Part shown: in pieces, positions 57,547 through 64,000 of the stretch
How the letters are laid out: each line of letters starts with the position of its first letter
Position numbering within the stretch: position 1 is the stretch's first letter
Assembly: GCA_016292015.1 (NCBI GenBank)
Contig: JAEEZY010000009.1
Location: 62,001 to 126,000, forward strand
Direction: 5' to 3'
From: Bacteroidales bacterium
GTDB taxonomy: Bacteria > Bacteroidota > Bacteroidia > Bacteroidales > P3
Length of the DNA: 64,000 nucleotides
Translations under genes and position numbers: made by a program
The notes under the pieces: model-generated
Told to the model about the DNA's origin: nothing
Seen by the model: only the letters and a program-made list of their open reading frames with translations
Databases searched by the model: none

Positions 57547-58575
57547 ATGATAACCATCGGCATAACAGGAACACTCGGTGCGGGTAAAGGCACTATTGTT
57601 GACTACCTGCTCAAAGAGAAGGGTTTTAAGCACTATTCAGTGCGGGCTTTTTTGACAGAGGAGATAGAGCGACGCGGCATGCCGGTTGACCGAGACAGCA
57701 TGACAGCGGTTGGCAACGATTTGCGCAGTCAGCATGGTCCTTCCTATATAGTGGAGCAGCTATATGAACAGGCCAGTTCTTCGGGGTGCAACTGTATCAT
57801 TGAAAGTGTGCGTACACCCGGAGAAGTGGAGGCACTACGCAACAAACCGAATTTCTATCTTTTTGCCGTGGATGCCGACCCCAAGGTCAGGTATGAAAGG
57901 GTGGTGCTTAGGGGTTCGGAAACAGACCATGTGAGCTATGAGACCTTCTTGGCAAACGAACAGCGAGAGATGAGCAACACCGACCCCAACAAACAGAACC
58001 TCGGCGTATGTATAAAACAGGCGGACTTCCACTTTGACAACGGCGGTTCAATCGCAGATCTGCAACGCCAGGTGGAGGATGTATTGAAGCGGATAACCTA
58101 TCATCGTCCGTCGTGGGACGAATATTTCATGGAACTGGCCAACACTGCATCGAAAAGGGCCACCTGTGACCGAGGACGCAGCGGATGCGTGATTGTGAAA
58201 GACCGTCAGCTGTTGGTTACAGGGTATGTGGGCTCGCCGTCGGGACTGCCCCACTGCGACGAGGTGGGACACTTGTTTAGACAGACTATAGATGCTGATG
58301 GGAAAATATCGAACCACTGTGTGCGTACCGTGCATGCCGAGCAGAACGCCATCTGTCAGGCTGCCCGACGGGGTATAGCCCTCGACGGGGCAACCCTCTA
58401 CTGCCGGATGACGCCGTGCCGCACGTGTGCGATGATGATTATCAACTGCGGCATAAAGAGGGTTGTCTGCGAGCGTAAATATCATGCGGGAGAGGAAAGC
58501 GAGGAGCTTTTCAGCCAAGCGGGTGTGAAACTTGAGTTCTTCCATGACGATATACAGCAATACGAAAATCAATAG
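57547..58575 (+). CDS. P-loop nucleotide kinase fused to dCMP/cytidine deaminase domain
   Basis: 342 residues. Residues 1-170 form a P-loop kinase-like domain: Walker A GITGTLGAGKGT, then NCIIESVRTPGEVEAL and AVDADPKVRYERV, like dephospho-CoA and NMP kinases. Residues about 180-340 are a zinc-dependent deaminase: HCVRTVHAEQNAICQAA (His and catalytic Glu), CRMTPCRTCAMMI (two Cys ligands), consistent with dCMP to dUMP conversion. The same order, kinase-like then deaminase, occurs in yeast DCD1. Whether the kinase half is active is unknown. It follows purE by 26 bases, which fits a nucleotide-metabolism run. Confidence 0.92.
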   Translation: MITIGITGTLGAGKGTIVDYLLKEKGFKHYSVRAFLTEEIERRGMPVDRDSMTAVGNDLRSQHGPSYIVEQLYEQASSSGCNCIIESVRTPGEVEALRNKPNFYLFAVDADPKVRYERVVLRGSETDHVSYETFLANEQREMSNTDPNKQNLGVCIKQADFHFDNGGSIADLQRQVEDVLKRITYHRPSWDEYFMELANTASKRATCDRGRSGCVIVKDRQLLVTGYVGSPSGLPHCDEVGHLFRQTIDADGKISNHCVRTVHAEQNAICQAARRGIALDGATLYCRMTPCRTCAMMIINCGIKRVVCERKYHAGEESEELFSQAGVKLEFFHDDIQQYENQ

Positions 58576-58639
58576 ACGGAGAAAAGTCGCCCGTTATATA
58601 CTTTGAATCTTTTATGTGAAACAAAAAATAAATCCTGAT

Positions 58640-59494
58640 ATGAAAAAGTTCTTTAAAAAATTCTGGTGGATTGTGCTCATCGCGTTGCTCCTGATTGGGG
58701 CCGGGGTGTTTTTCGGAGTGAAAGGACTGCCTTGGGGCAACAAGGCGGATGCTGAAGTGTTGGACACCACAGTTGCCGAGACGGATCCGTTTGATTTGGA
58801 CCTTACGAAAGACTTGGAGTTTAACCTCGACGTTATCAAGCGCTACCTTACCGAAGACGAGTGGGCGCTACGGAGATTGGCAGTCTATAAAGACTATCTG
58901 GACCAGCATGTTGACGAACTGGCGGAAGGACAGATGCCCATTTACAACCAGTTGATGGCGAACTACAACTTCCGCAACAGATTGAATAATGGTCAATGGA
59001 ACGAGCCTATAGGCGAAGCTTTGTTGGATCTGCAGTATGACACCAATCTGTATGAACGGTCGGCTTTGTTGGCGGAAATGGCTGATTACGATGCGGAAAA
59101 AAGGTTCAAGGCTTTCTACGAACAATATCAGACTGATCTGCCTGAAATGTATTTCTCGGCAATAAACGAAGCATGGAGCAAAACTGAAGTGGAGGAGGAA
59201 CCAGAGCCAGTTGTGCGCGAACCACGCGAACCAAAAGAGAAAGAGGTAATGGAGACTCCATCGCAGAAATTGCTAAAAGCCTTGCGCAACTATTCGCCAC
59301 AGACGCCAGAGGCTACAATACGCGAACAGGTTTATCTGAACCGCTATCCTAACTACAAGGCTGATTTGCAGAGTCTTTCGAAGGCTGTGCAGAACGAACG
59401 AAACAATAGTGCCAACCACAGGGCTTCGCACTATGAGAATTGTCTGCAGGCGGCAGAAGACTTCGAAGACCTGCTGGTTCGATACGGGATATAG
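58640..59494 (+). CDS. Hypothetical membrane-anchored protein
   Basis: 284 residues from ATG 58640 (GTG 58616 adds eight). One N-terminal membrane helix (WWIVLIALLLIGAGVFFGV), acidic linker, then a helical, charged soluble part with two globular-looking segments joined by a Pro/Glu-rich hinge (EVEEEPEPVVREPREPKEKE). Helix-rich ends: ADLQSLSKAVQNERNNSANH. I do not recognise the family. Predicted to sit in the periplasm or at the membrane face. Ends at a strong terminator. Confidence 0.75.
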   Translation: MKKFFKKFWWIVLIALLLIGAGVFFGVKGLPWGNKADAEVLDTTVAETDPFDLDLTKDLEFNLDVIKRYLTEDEWALRRLAVYKDYLDQHVDELAEGQMPIYNQLMANYNFRNRLNNGQWNEPIGEALLDLQYDTNLYERSALLAEMADYDAEKRFKAFYEQYQTDLPEMYFSAINEAWSKTEVEEEPEPVVREPREPKEKEVMETPSQKLLKALRNYSPQTPEATIREQVYLNRYPNYKADLQSLSKAVQNERNNSANHRASHYENCLQAAEDFEDLLVRYGI

Positions 59495-59515
59495 TTTCGG
59501 TGGATATAAAATAGA

Positions 59516-59553
59516 AATCGGGACATTCGATCGAATGCCCCGATTCTTTTTTT
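59516..59553. terminator. Terminator between the membrane-protein and ferredoxin genes
   Basis: AATCGGG and CCCGATT flank an inner ATTCGA/TCGAAT stem (59516-59545, one mismatch), followed by eight T. Serves the rightward gene; A-run before it may help the leftward one. Confidence 0.88.
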
Positions 59554-59571
59554 GAGTAATCAATTGAATGA

Positions 59572-59739
59572 TTAAGCCTCTACGATAGCACCGGTCGGGC
59601 ACACATCAGCGCAGGTGCCACAGCTTGCGCAGGTGTCGGGGTCGATCTTATAGATGTCGCCTTCGGAAATTGCTCCAACGGGGCATTCGTCAATGCAAGT
59701 GCCGCATGCAGCGCATGAATCAGTGATTTTGTAAGCCAT
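59572..59739 (-). CDS. 2[4Fe-4S] ferredoxin
   Basis: 55 residues, from ATG 59739 to TAA at 59572-59574. It has two complete cluster motifs, CAACGTCIDECP and CASCGTCADVCP (C-x2-C-x2-C-x3-C-P each), with VGAISEGDIYKIDPDT between. This is the clostridial-type ferredoxin that carries electrons between oxidoreductases such as pyruvate:ferredoxin oxidoreductase. It stands alone, with its own promoter and a terminator downstream. A different frame of similar length in the same place is a shadow. Confidence 0.97.
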   Translation of the reverse strand: MAYKITDSCAACGTCIDECPVGAISEGDIYKIDPDTCASCGTCADVCPTGAIVEA

Positions 59740-59771
59740 TGTTTTGTCTGTTTTAGGGTTAATAACTGATG

Positions 59772-59779
59772 CAAAAGTA
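59772..59779 (-). promoter_or_regulatory. -7 box (TACTTTTG) of the ferredoxin gene
   Basis: TACTTTTGC on the minus strand, 32 bases before ATG 59739; no clear TTTG at -33. Confidence 0.6.
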
Positions 59780-59880
59780 CAAAGAATTACAATATAATTG
59801 TTTGTTCGACGACAAATAATTTTAGAAAGCTTCGGTTAGCATTATTTTTCAATGGATTATAGAACTGACCGCGATGTCAT

Positions 59881-59913
59881 AAAAAGTACTCACACCATTG
59901 CGAGTGTGAGTAC
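59881..59913 (-). terminator. Terminator of the DUF4878 lipoprotein gene
   Basis: GTACTCACAC (59886-59895) / GTGTGAGTAC (59904-59913), perfect 10 bp; on the minus strand it is followed by TTTTT. Confidence 0.92.
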
Positions 59914-59944
59914 AAATAATACCAAGAAGTACAGATGTACAACA

Positions 59945-60334
59945 TCAAATCTTAATAACCCAACCGTTGTCGGTCTTATAGACTGAGGTTTCGCTTTCGT
60001 TCTCCTTGTCATTGCCTGAGACAATCTTTGCTTTCACAGTGGCCGATTGCCCATCCTCGGCGATTTCCTCGCCAAGAATCTCGAAACTCTTAAGACCTCC
60101 GACCATTTCGTACATCATGCCAATCATGCTTGCAGCCTGCTTCAGTTCCTCCTCGGTGCCTGTACCGTCATCGAAATACTTGACCATTCCCTCATAGTCC
60201 TTGTCAACAGCGCACTGCAAAGCCTTCTCAACCACTTTGGATGGTGAATCGCTTTTAGTCGCGCCTTTACAACCTACGAATGCGAAAGAGCACACCACGA
60301 GGACTGCCACTGCTAATGAAACGAGTTTTTTCAT
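59945..60334 (-). CDS. DUF4878 domain lipoprotein
   Basis: 129 residues from ATG 60334 (a frame back to 60391 overlaps the promoter). Lipobox FAFVGC after the signal peptide MKKLVSLAVAVLVVCS; the mature part SPSKVVEKALQCAVDKDYEG, MVKYFDDGTGTEEELKQAAS, and VKAKIVSGNDKENESETSVY fits the DUF4878 (SnoaL/Lumazine-binding-like) fold. Anchored to a membrane. Function unknown. Confidence 0.9.
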   Translation of the reverse strand: MKKLVSLAVAVLVVCSFAFVGCKGATKSDSPSKVVEKALQCAVDKDYEGMVKYFDDGTGTEEELKQAASMIGMMYEMVGGLKSFEILGEEIAEDGQSATVKAKIVSGNDKENESETSVYKTDNGWVIKI

Positions 60335-60380
60335 TGTTGTTTGATTTTTGGTTTGAAAATAAATGAATTGATAGACTTTG

Positions 60381-60388
60381 CAAAGGTA
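60381..60388 (-). promoter_or_regulatory. -7 box (TACCTTTG) of the DUF4878 gene
   Basis: TACCTTTGC on the minus strand, 46 bases before ATG 60334, directly behind the terminator of the preceding gene. Confidence 0.6.
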
Positions 60389-60389
60389 C

Positions 60390-60412
60390 AAAAAAAAATC
60401 GGATTATCCGAT
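60390..60412 (-). terminator. Compact terminator overlapping the end of the AlkZ-related gene
   Basis: ATCGGAT-A-ATCCGAT palindrome (60398-60412) followed on the minus strand by nine T. The stop codon (60404-60406) lies inside the stem. Confidence 0.85.
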
Positions 60413-61069
60413 AACCATTCGTAACTGTCGGTCGGAAATACCAGGAATAATCGTTTTAAGATGGGAGCATATCAGGTTGTACGACTCCTGAGGAGAATGT
60501 GGGCAGGCAACGGAATCATCGTGCATCAGCTGCTCCGGGGTGGTGAGGAGAGCCCAGCCCCACCCGTATGGGCGGTCATGACGGTCGCGAGGATAGACGA
60601 AGTCTTCGGTGACAATACGGCATGACATCTGTAGTTTTGTGACGTAGGCGTCGAAGCGGCTGCGCATCTTGGGGCCTGTAAATCCACAAGCAGCGCGCAA
60701 CTCACGTGTAATCATGCTGCCGTTCACTCGCAGTATTTCAAGGATGGTGCCCTCTATTGAATCCTCGGGCGGAGTGGGATACATGCTACGGCGGTAGTTG
60801 CAGAAGTTGGACCACCACCGGCGACTTATGAATCCAGCTTTCTTGTCGAAGAACTTGCCATAGACACAATCGCTCTCGGTTATGATAGAGCTTTTCCATT
60901 TCCATAGAGGCCACTCCCAGCCGCCATCCTCAAGTAGATGGTAGCTGCATCGAGAGCTGACCGACTCTTCGGCCGAGAAACCGTCAATGCCACAGCTCAG
61001 CAGTGGCAGAAATCCCACCTCCTGGATGTATTCCATTAATTGAGGACATGAGTCAATGTTGTGTTTCAT
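60404..61069 (-). CDS. AlkZ-related winged-helix protein
   Basis: 221 residues from ATG 61069 (start at MKHNIDSCPQLMEYIQEVGF). The sequence WPLWKWKSSIITESDCVYGK, FFDKKAGFISRRWWSNFCNY and SIEGTILEILRVNGSMITRE fits the family that PGAP calls AlkZ-related; the last segment is a winged-helix. AlkZ is a DNA glycosylase for crosslinks, but this shorter family is not shown to have that activity. Divergent from the acyltransferase at 61136. Confidence 0.82.
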   Translation of the reverse strand: MKHNIDSCPQLMEYIQEVGFLPLLSCGIDGFSAEESVSSRCSYHLLEDGGWEWPLWKWKSSIITESDCVYGKFFDKKAGFISRRWWSNFCNYRRSMYPTPPEDSIEGTILEILRVNGSMITRELRAACGFTGPKMRSRFDAYVTKLQMSCRIVTEDFVYPRDRHDRPYGWGWALLTTPEQLMHDDSVACPHSPQESYNLICSHLKTIIPGISDRQLRMVIG

Positions 61070-61135
61070 ACTAAAATAACGTTGGGTGTCATTCAATATT
61101 TTGCAATAAATCAAGCATAAGCACGTTACCATTAT

Positions 61136-61693
61136 ATGAAAAAAATATGCATAGCCTTAGTCAAGCTTTTTGGGTGGAGGTATGATGTACCCGTACCTGG
61201 TTCTCGTCCGGAGATAGAACACGCCGTTTACATAATGGCTCCCCATACCAGTGTGTGGGATTTCCTGTTGGGAGTCACCTGCCTTTGGGTGCTGAAAGTG
61301 AAATACGGGGTGTTCATCAAGAAAGAATTTTTCAATTTCTTCACACGCCGCATACTTGTCCATTACGGAGGAGTGCCTATAGATCGTGGCAACCGCAACA
61401 ACCACATGGTTGACCAAGCGGTTAAGCTCTATGCCGACAACGAGCGCCAGGTGATAGTGATAACCCCGGAAGGGACACGCAAGCCGGTACGGCGATGGAA
61501 ACGCGGATTCTATGAGATAGCCACGCGAGCCAACGTACCCATTGTGTTGACCTATGGCGACTATAAGAAAAGGATCATGGGCGTTGGTCCTACGTTCTAT
61601 CCTACCGGAGATTTCGATGCCGACATGGTGAAGATAAAAGAATACTACAAGCAATTCACCGCCCGTCATCCCGAGAAATACATCAAAGACTAG
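61136..61693 (+). CDS. 1-acyl-sn-glycerol-3-phosphate acyltransferase-like protein (PlsC family)
   Basis: 185 residues. Contains the four LPLAT motifs: H-x4-D (APHTSVWDF), GVFIKKEFFNFF, GGVPIDRGNRNN, and ITPEGTRK. No strong N-terminal membrane helix, so probably a peripheral membrane enzyme. Substrate (lysophosphatidate or another lysolipid) cannot be told. Alone between a divergent neighbour and the leftward manC gene; the 187-base spacer after it shows nothing. Confidence 0.9.
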   Translation: MKKICIALVKLFGWRYDVPVPGSRPEIEHAVYIMAPHTSVWDFLLGVTCLWVLKVKYGVFIKKEFFNFFTRRILVHYGGVPIDRGNRNNHMVDQAVKLYADNERQVIVITPEGTRKPVRRWKRGFYEIATRANVPIVLTYGDYKKRIMGVGPTFYPTGDFDADMVKIKEYYKQFTARHPEKYIKD

Positions 61694-61880
61694 CCTCGAG
61701 GTCGATTTTGAAAGTTGATATCAGCATTGGCACTTGGCCTGTCAGGTTGCCCCGCTTAAATGACAAGTGTGATGTTGGGGTTCAGACGAGAGAGTGTGTG
61801 ATGCAAGATGTATGTTGTCAAGTGTCAGTACTATTTTTGACTGGTGAGCCTTCGGCCGAGGTAAACCTTTTAACCTTTAT

Positions 61881-62927
61881 TCACGCATTCACAAACTCTT
61901 TTATGTGTTGCTCTTCGCTGAGACGGCAGATTAGCATACGTCTGTCTTTGACGGCTACGATGCAGTTTTGGAGGCCCTCTACTATTACCTTCTGCATGTC
62001 GTCCACATGCACCACGCATCCGTCACAGTTATATAGGTGGGTGTTGGTTCCTATTACAGCGTTGCCCCGTTCGTCACGAGGGGCGTTCTGTAAGAGGGAA
62101 CCCCACGTGCCGAGGTCGCTCCATCCTAGGTCGGCGGCGACGACATGTATGTTGTCGGCCTTCTCCATCACGGCATAGTCGATGCTTATCTTTTCGCAAG
62201 TGGGAAATAGTTTTCTCAGTGTCGCCTGCTCATCGGCGGTATAAAGCGACGGTTCTATAGTGTCCATGACTCCGGCTATCTGTGGTGCATACTTCCGTAT
62301 CGACTGTTCGATGGTCGAGCCTTTCCACACAAAGATGCCGGCATTCCAATAGTATGAACCGTTTTCGAGGTAGTATTTTGCCGTCGCTGCATCTGGTTTT
62401 TCTTTGAATGCTGCGACCTTTTCTACATTTCCAGCAATAGTGAGGCCTGACGACTGTATGTAGCCATATCCCGTCTCTGGACGGCTTGGTGTAATGCCGA
62501 TAGTGACTATGGCATCGTGAGCATCGGTGAAGTCGAGCGCTTCCTTCAAAACCTGTCGGTACACATCTGCCTTCATCACCAGTGCATCGCTCGGTGTGAC
62601 TATAATACGTGCATCCCCGTCGCGTTTTGCAATCTTGCGGCTGGCATAGGCTATGCAGGGAGCCGTGTTGCGGGCCTCTGGCTCGGCAAGTATATTGTCG
62701 GTCGGCAAACCCGGGATTTGCTCACGTACAATGGAAATGTATTTTTCGGAGGTGACCACCCAGATGTTCTCTATCTGGCACAATGGTAGCAGACGGTCAA
62801 CGGTCATCTGCAACAGTGTGCGTCCTAGGCCGAGCACGTCGATAAACTGTTTCGGATACTCGGGCACGCTCATCGGCCAAAAGCGACTTCCTATGCCGCC
62901 TGCCATTATCACTACGTGGGTACTCAT
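61881..62927 (-). CDS. manC: Mannose-1-phosphate guanylyltransferase
   Basis: 348 residues. Makes GDP-mannose from mannose-1-phosphate and GTP. Sugar-nucleotidyltransferase motifs: VIMAGGIGSRFWPMS, EPEARNTAPCIAYA, VTPSDALV (D of metal site), ETGYGYIQ, FKEKPD, YYWNAGIFVW and DLGWSDLGTW. No phosphomannose-isomerase domain, so it is a single-function enzyme. GDP-mannose feeds capsule, O-antigen or glycoprotein synthesis, which is not encoded here. Confidence 0.95.
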   Translation of the reverse strand: MSTHVVIMAGGIGSRFWPMSVPEYPKQFIDVLGLGRTLLQMTVDRLLPLCQIENIWVVTSEKYISIVREQIPGLPTDNILAEPEARNTAPCIAYASRKIAKRDGDARIIVTPSDALVMKADVYRQVLKEALDFTDAHDAIVTIGITPSRPETGYGYIQSSGLTIAGNVEKVAAFKEKPDAATAKYYLENGSYYWNAGIFVWKGSTIEQSIRKYAPQIAGVMDTIEPSLYTADEQATLRKLFPTCEKISIDYAVMEKADNIHVVAADLGWSDLGTWGSLLQNAPRDERGNAVIGTNTHLYNCDGCVVHVDDMQKVIVEGLQNCIVAVKDRRMLICRLSEEQHIKEFVNA

Positions 62928-62990
62928 GTTGATGGGTTTATGTTGATGGGTTGAATATTTGAAAGTCGTTGAAAGGTGTCCGGACGACGG

Positions 62991-63236
62991 CTACTGCCCG
63001 CTGATTTCCTTCATTGTATTTTCATTTACATCAAGTGGGTTGTATCGAGTCTTTTTTCCACAAGCTGTTCCATTTGCACAGACGCATCCGCCCGATTCGC
63101 CGGTATATGGGTCGCGCGATGCGCAATGGCGTTTAAACTCGCCATTCCTTCGTGTCACGACCTTTATCCCCAATCCAAGCATAAGAAGGCCGACGGCAAC
63201 AAAAGCAGCTATGATTATCACAATGAATAAACGCAT
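62991..63236 (-). CDS. Small membrane protein with cysteine motif
   Basis: 81 residues. An N-terminal membrane helix (MRLFIVIIIAAFVAVGLLML) is followed by a short tail with C-x(11)-C-x-C-x(5)-C (FKRHCASRDPYTGESGG, CVCANGTACG). Similar proteins with one helix and a short Cys tail occur widely in Bacteroidota and are called membrane or secreted protein. The cysteines are compatible with a small metal or Fe-S site (inference). Function unknown. Confidence 0.75.
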   Translation of the reverse strand: MRLFIVIIIAAFVAVGLLMLGLGIKVVTRRNGEFKRHCASRDPYTGESGGCVCANGTACGKKTRYNPLDVNENTMKEISGQ

Positions 63237-63248
63237 AAAAACAGATAC

Positions 63249-63271
63249 AAAAAATGCCGCATCTCTGCGGC
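63249..63271 (-). terminator. Terminator of tRNA-Asn
   Basis: On the minus strand GCCGC (63267-63271) pairs with GCGGC (63256-63260) around AGAGAT, followed by ATTTTTTG. Confidence 0.85.
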
Positions 63272-63278
63272 TTTCTTG

Positions 63279-63352
63279 CTCCCCAAGCAGGACTTGAACC
63301 TGCGACCCCCTGATTAACAGTCAGGTGCTCTAACCAACTGAGCTATTGAGGA
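63279..63352 (-). tRNA. tRNA-Asn (anticodon GTT)
   Basis: 74 bases on the minus strand: acceptor TCCTCAA / TTGGGGA (one T-G pair), D-arm AGCTCAGTTGGTTAGAGC, anticodon loop CTGTTAA (GTT), T-arm GCAGGTTCAAGTCCTGC, discriminator G. Own promoter at 63382-63412. Confidence 0.96.
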
Positions 63353-63381
63353 AGGTTGACTTGTATCACTCAAATCGGGTG

Positions 63382-63412
63382 CAAAAGTACGCATATTTTC
63401 TCACTTGGCAAA
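63382..63412 (-). promoter_or_regulatory. Promoter of tRNA-Asn
   Basis: TTTG (63409-63412), 19 bases, TACTTTTG (63382-63389): an exact fit to the Bacteroides consensus. Confidence 0.8.
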
Positions 63413-63473
63413 TATTTTTTGTTTTTTCTTTTGCCGATTAAATGTAAAATAATCGTATCTTGCTTGTTATTAG

Positions 63474-64000
63474 TTATTTTACAAATGAAATATTTTCGAC
63501 AATGTCGCCCGCCATAAGAGACGCTTGCGACTGTTTTTGTGCTGCAATGTCGCCTGCTTTGCCATGAATGTAGGTGCCTAGGCAGGCCGCTTCGAACGGC
63601 TGAAGTCCTTGGGCGAGAAGCGCAAGAACGATGCCTGTCAGGACGTCGCCACTGCCGGCGGTGGCCATGCCGGGGTTGCCTGTGGTGTTCTCATACAGGC
63701 GCCCGTCTGGGGCGTGCACTTTCGTACGGTGCCCTTTGCGCACAATGACTATGCCGTGTTTGGCGGCAGCTTCCGCCGTCGGCATATCCCCGAATAGGCG
63801 CTCATACTCGCCATCGTGTGGGGTCAGCACCGTGTTCTCCCCCATAAGCGGCATCATCTCCTTGGGGTGGAGGGCAACAATATTGATTGCATCGGCATCG
63901 AGCACAAGAGGACGGTCGCCCCAGTCGCAGAGAAACTCCCGTAGCGCCACGAAGGTGCGGTCGGCCGTGCCTATGCCGGGTCCTACGGCCAAAGCGTCAT
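63474..64000 (-). CDS. nnrD: NAD(P)H-hydrate dehydratase, C-terminal part (5' end outside window)
   Basis: Visible 175 residues of the ADP/ATP-dependent dehydratase that repairs hydrated NAD(P)H. The frame is open to the window edge (DALAVGPGIG), so the N-terminus, possibly with a NnrE epimerase domain, is missing; TTG at 63992 is not the start. Motifs: GPGIGTA, LDADAINIVA, LTPHDGEYERLFG and NPGMATAGSGDVLTGI, with the catalytic Asp in the last. Stop at 63474-63476. Confidence 0.94.
   Translation of the reverse strand, partial: DALAVGPGIGTADRTFVALREFLCDWGDRPLVLDADAINIVALHPKEMMPLMGENTVLTPHDGEYERLFGDMPTAEAAAKHGIVIVRKGHRTKVHAPDGRLYENTTGNPGMATAGSGDVLTGIVLALLAQGLQPFEAACLGTYIHGKAGDIAAQKQSQASLMAGDIVENISFVK

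Overview
The window is chromosomal DNA from a member of the Bacteroidota, most likely order Bacteroidales. The reasons are: promoters of the Bacteroides type (TTTG, 19-21 bases, TAnnTTTG) before many genes; a set of genes typical of the group (DUF1846, DUF4159, DUF3078, DUF4293, DUF1599, the secreted family labelled asparagine synthetase B, an AlkZ-related protein); and type IX secretion (T9SS) cargo and machinery (two gingipain-like C25 proteases, proteins with type A and type B sorting domains, a PorE-like protein). I see no phage, transposase or CRISPR. Species cannot be named from the sequence.

Layout. 0-6.5 kb: end of a GNAT gene, rlmH, tRNA-Gly, a secreted sialidase, then a leftward operon DUF1846-rsgA-hydrolase. 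6.5-7.0 kb: a non-coding stretch with promoters facing both ways and an interspersed repeat. 7.0-9.3 kb: a sigma-54 factor (RpoN) read in one frame straight into a signal peptide, an M23 peptidase and a LysM domain; this is the most unusual object in the window. 9.4-14.5 kb: ribH, fmt, an HU gene, DUF4159-rsmE (leftward), a broken small gene, and a hemerythrin/LuxR pair. 14.7-21.8 kb: B12-dependent ribonucleotide reductase and an incomplete ATP synthase operon (c, b, delta, alpha, gamma). 21.9-34.3 kb: a sugar transporter, a large T9SS cargo protein, recX-DUF3078, a SAM hydrolase-like protein, sufC-sufD, a PorE-like protein and an ABC exporter.

34.3-39.6 kb: tRNA-Val, an SMR exporter, tRNA-Leu, secreted proteins, and two paralogous tiny cysteine lipoproteins with a shared 23-base leader motif. 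39.9-48.5 kb: a housekeeping block of cdaA and folP (leftward), then DUF1599, a DoxX-like protein, DUF4293, tsaE, rsfS, ftsH, cdsA and a pseudouridine synthase. 48.5-53.8 kb: tandem gingipain-like proteases. 53.8-54.5 kb: non-coding, with a strong promoter and repeats. 54.5-64 kb: a porin-like protein, a Gate-domain membrane protein, purE, a kinase-dCMP deaminase fusion, a membrane protein, a two-cluster ferredoxin, a DUF4878 lipoprotein, an AlkZ-related protein, an acyltransferase, mannose-1-phosphate guanylyltransferase, a small membrane protein, tRNA-Asn and the C-terminal part of NAD(P)H-hydrate dehydratase.

Recurring themes. Many operons are joined by 4-base ATGA overlaps. Several genes appear to be transcribed nearly leaderless. 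Short repetitive words that fill spacers also appear inside at least two proteins. The extracellular equipment (sialidase, C25 proteases, T9SS-sorted proteins, porin) suits a host-associated degrader of glycoprotein and protein; that is inference.
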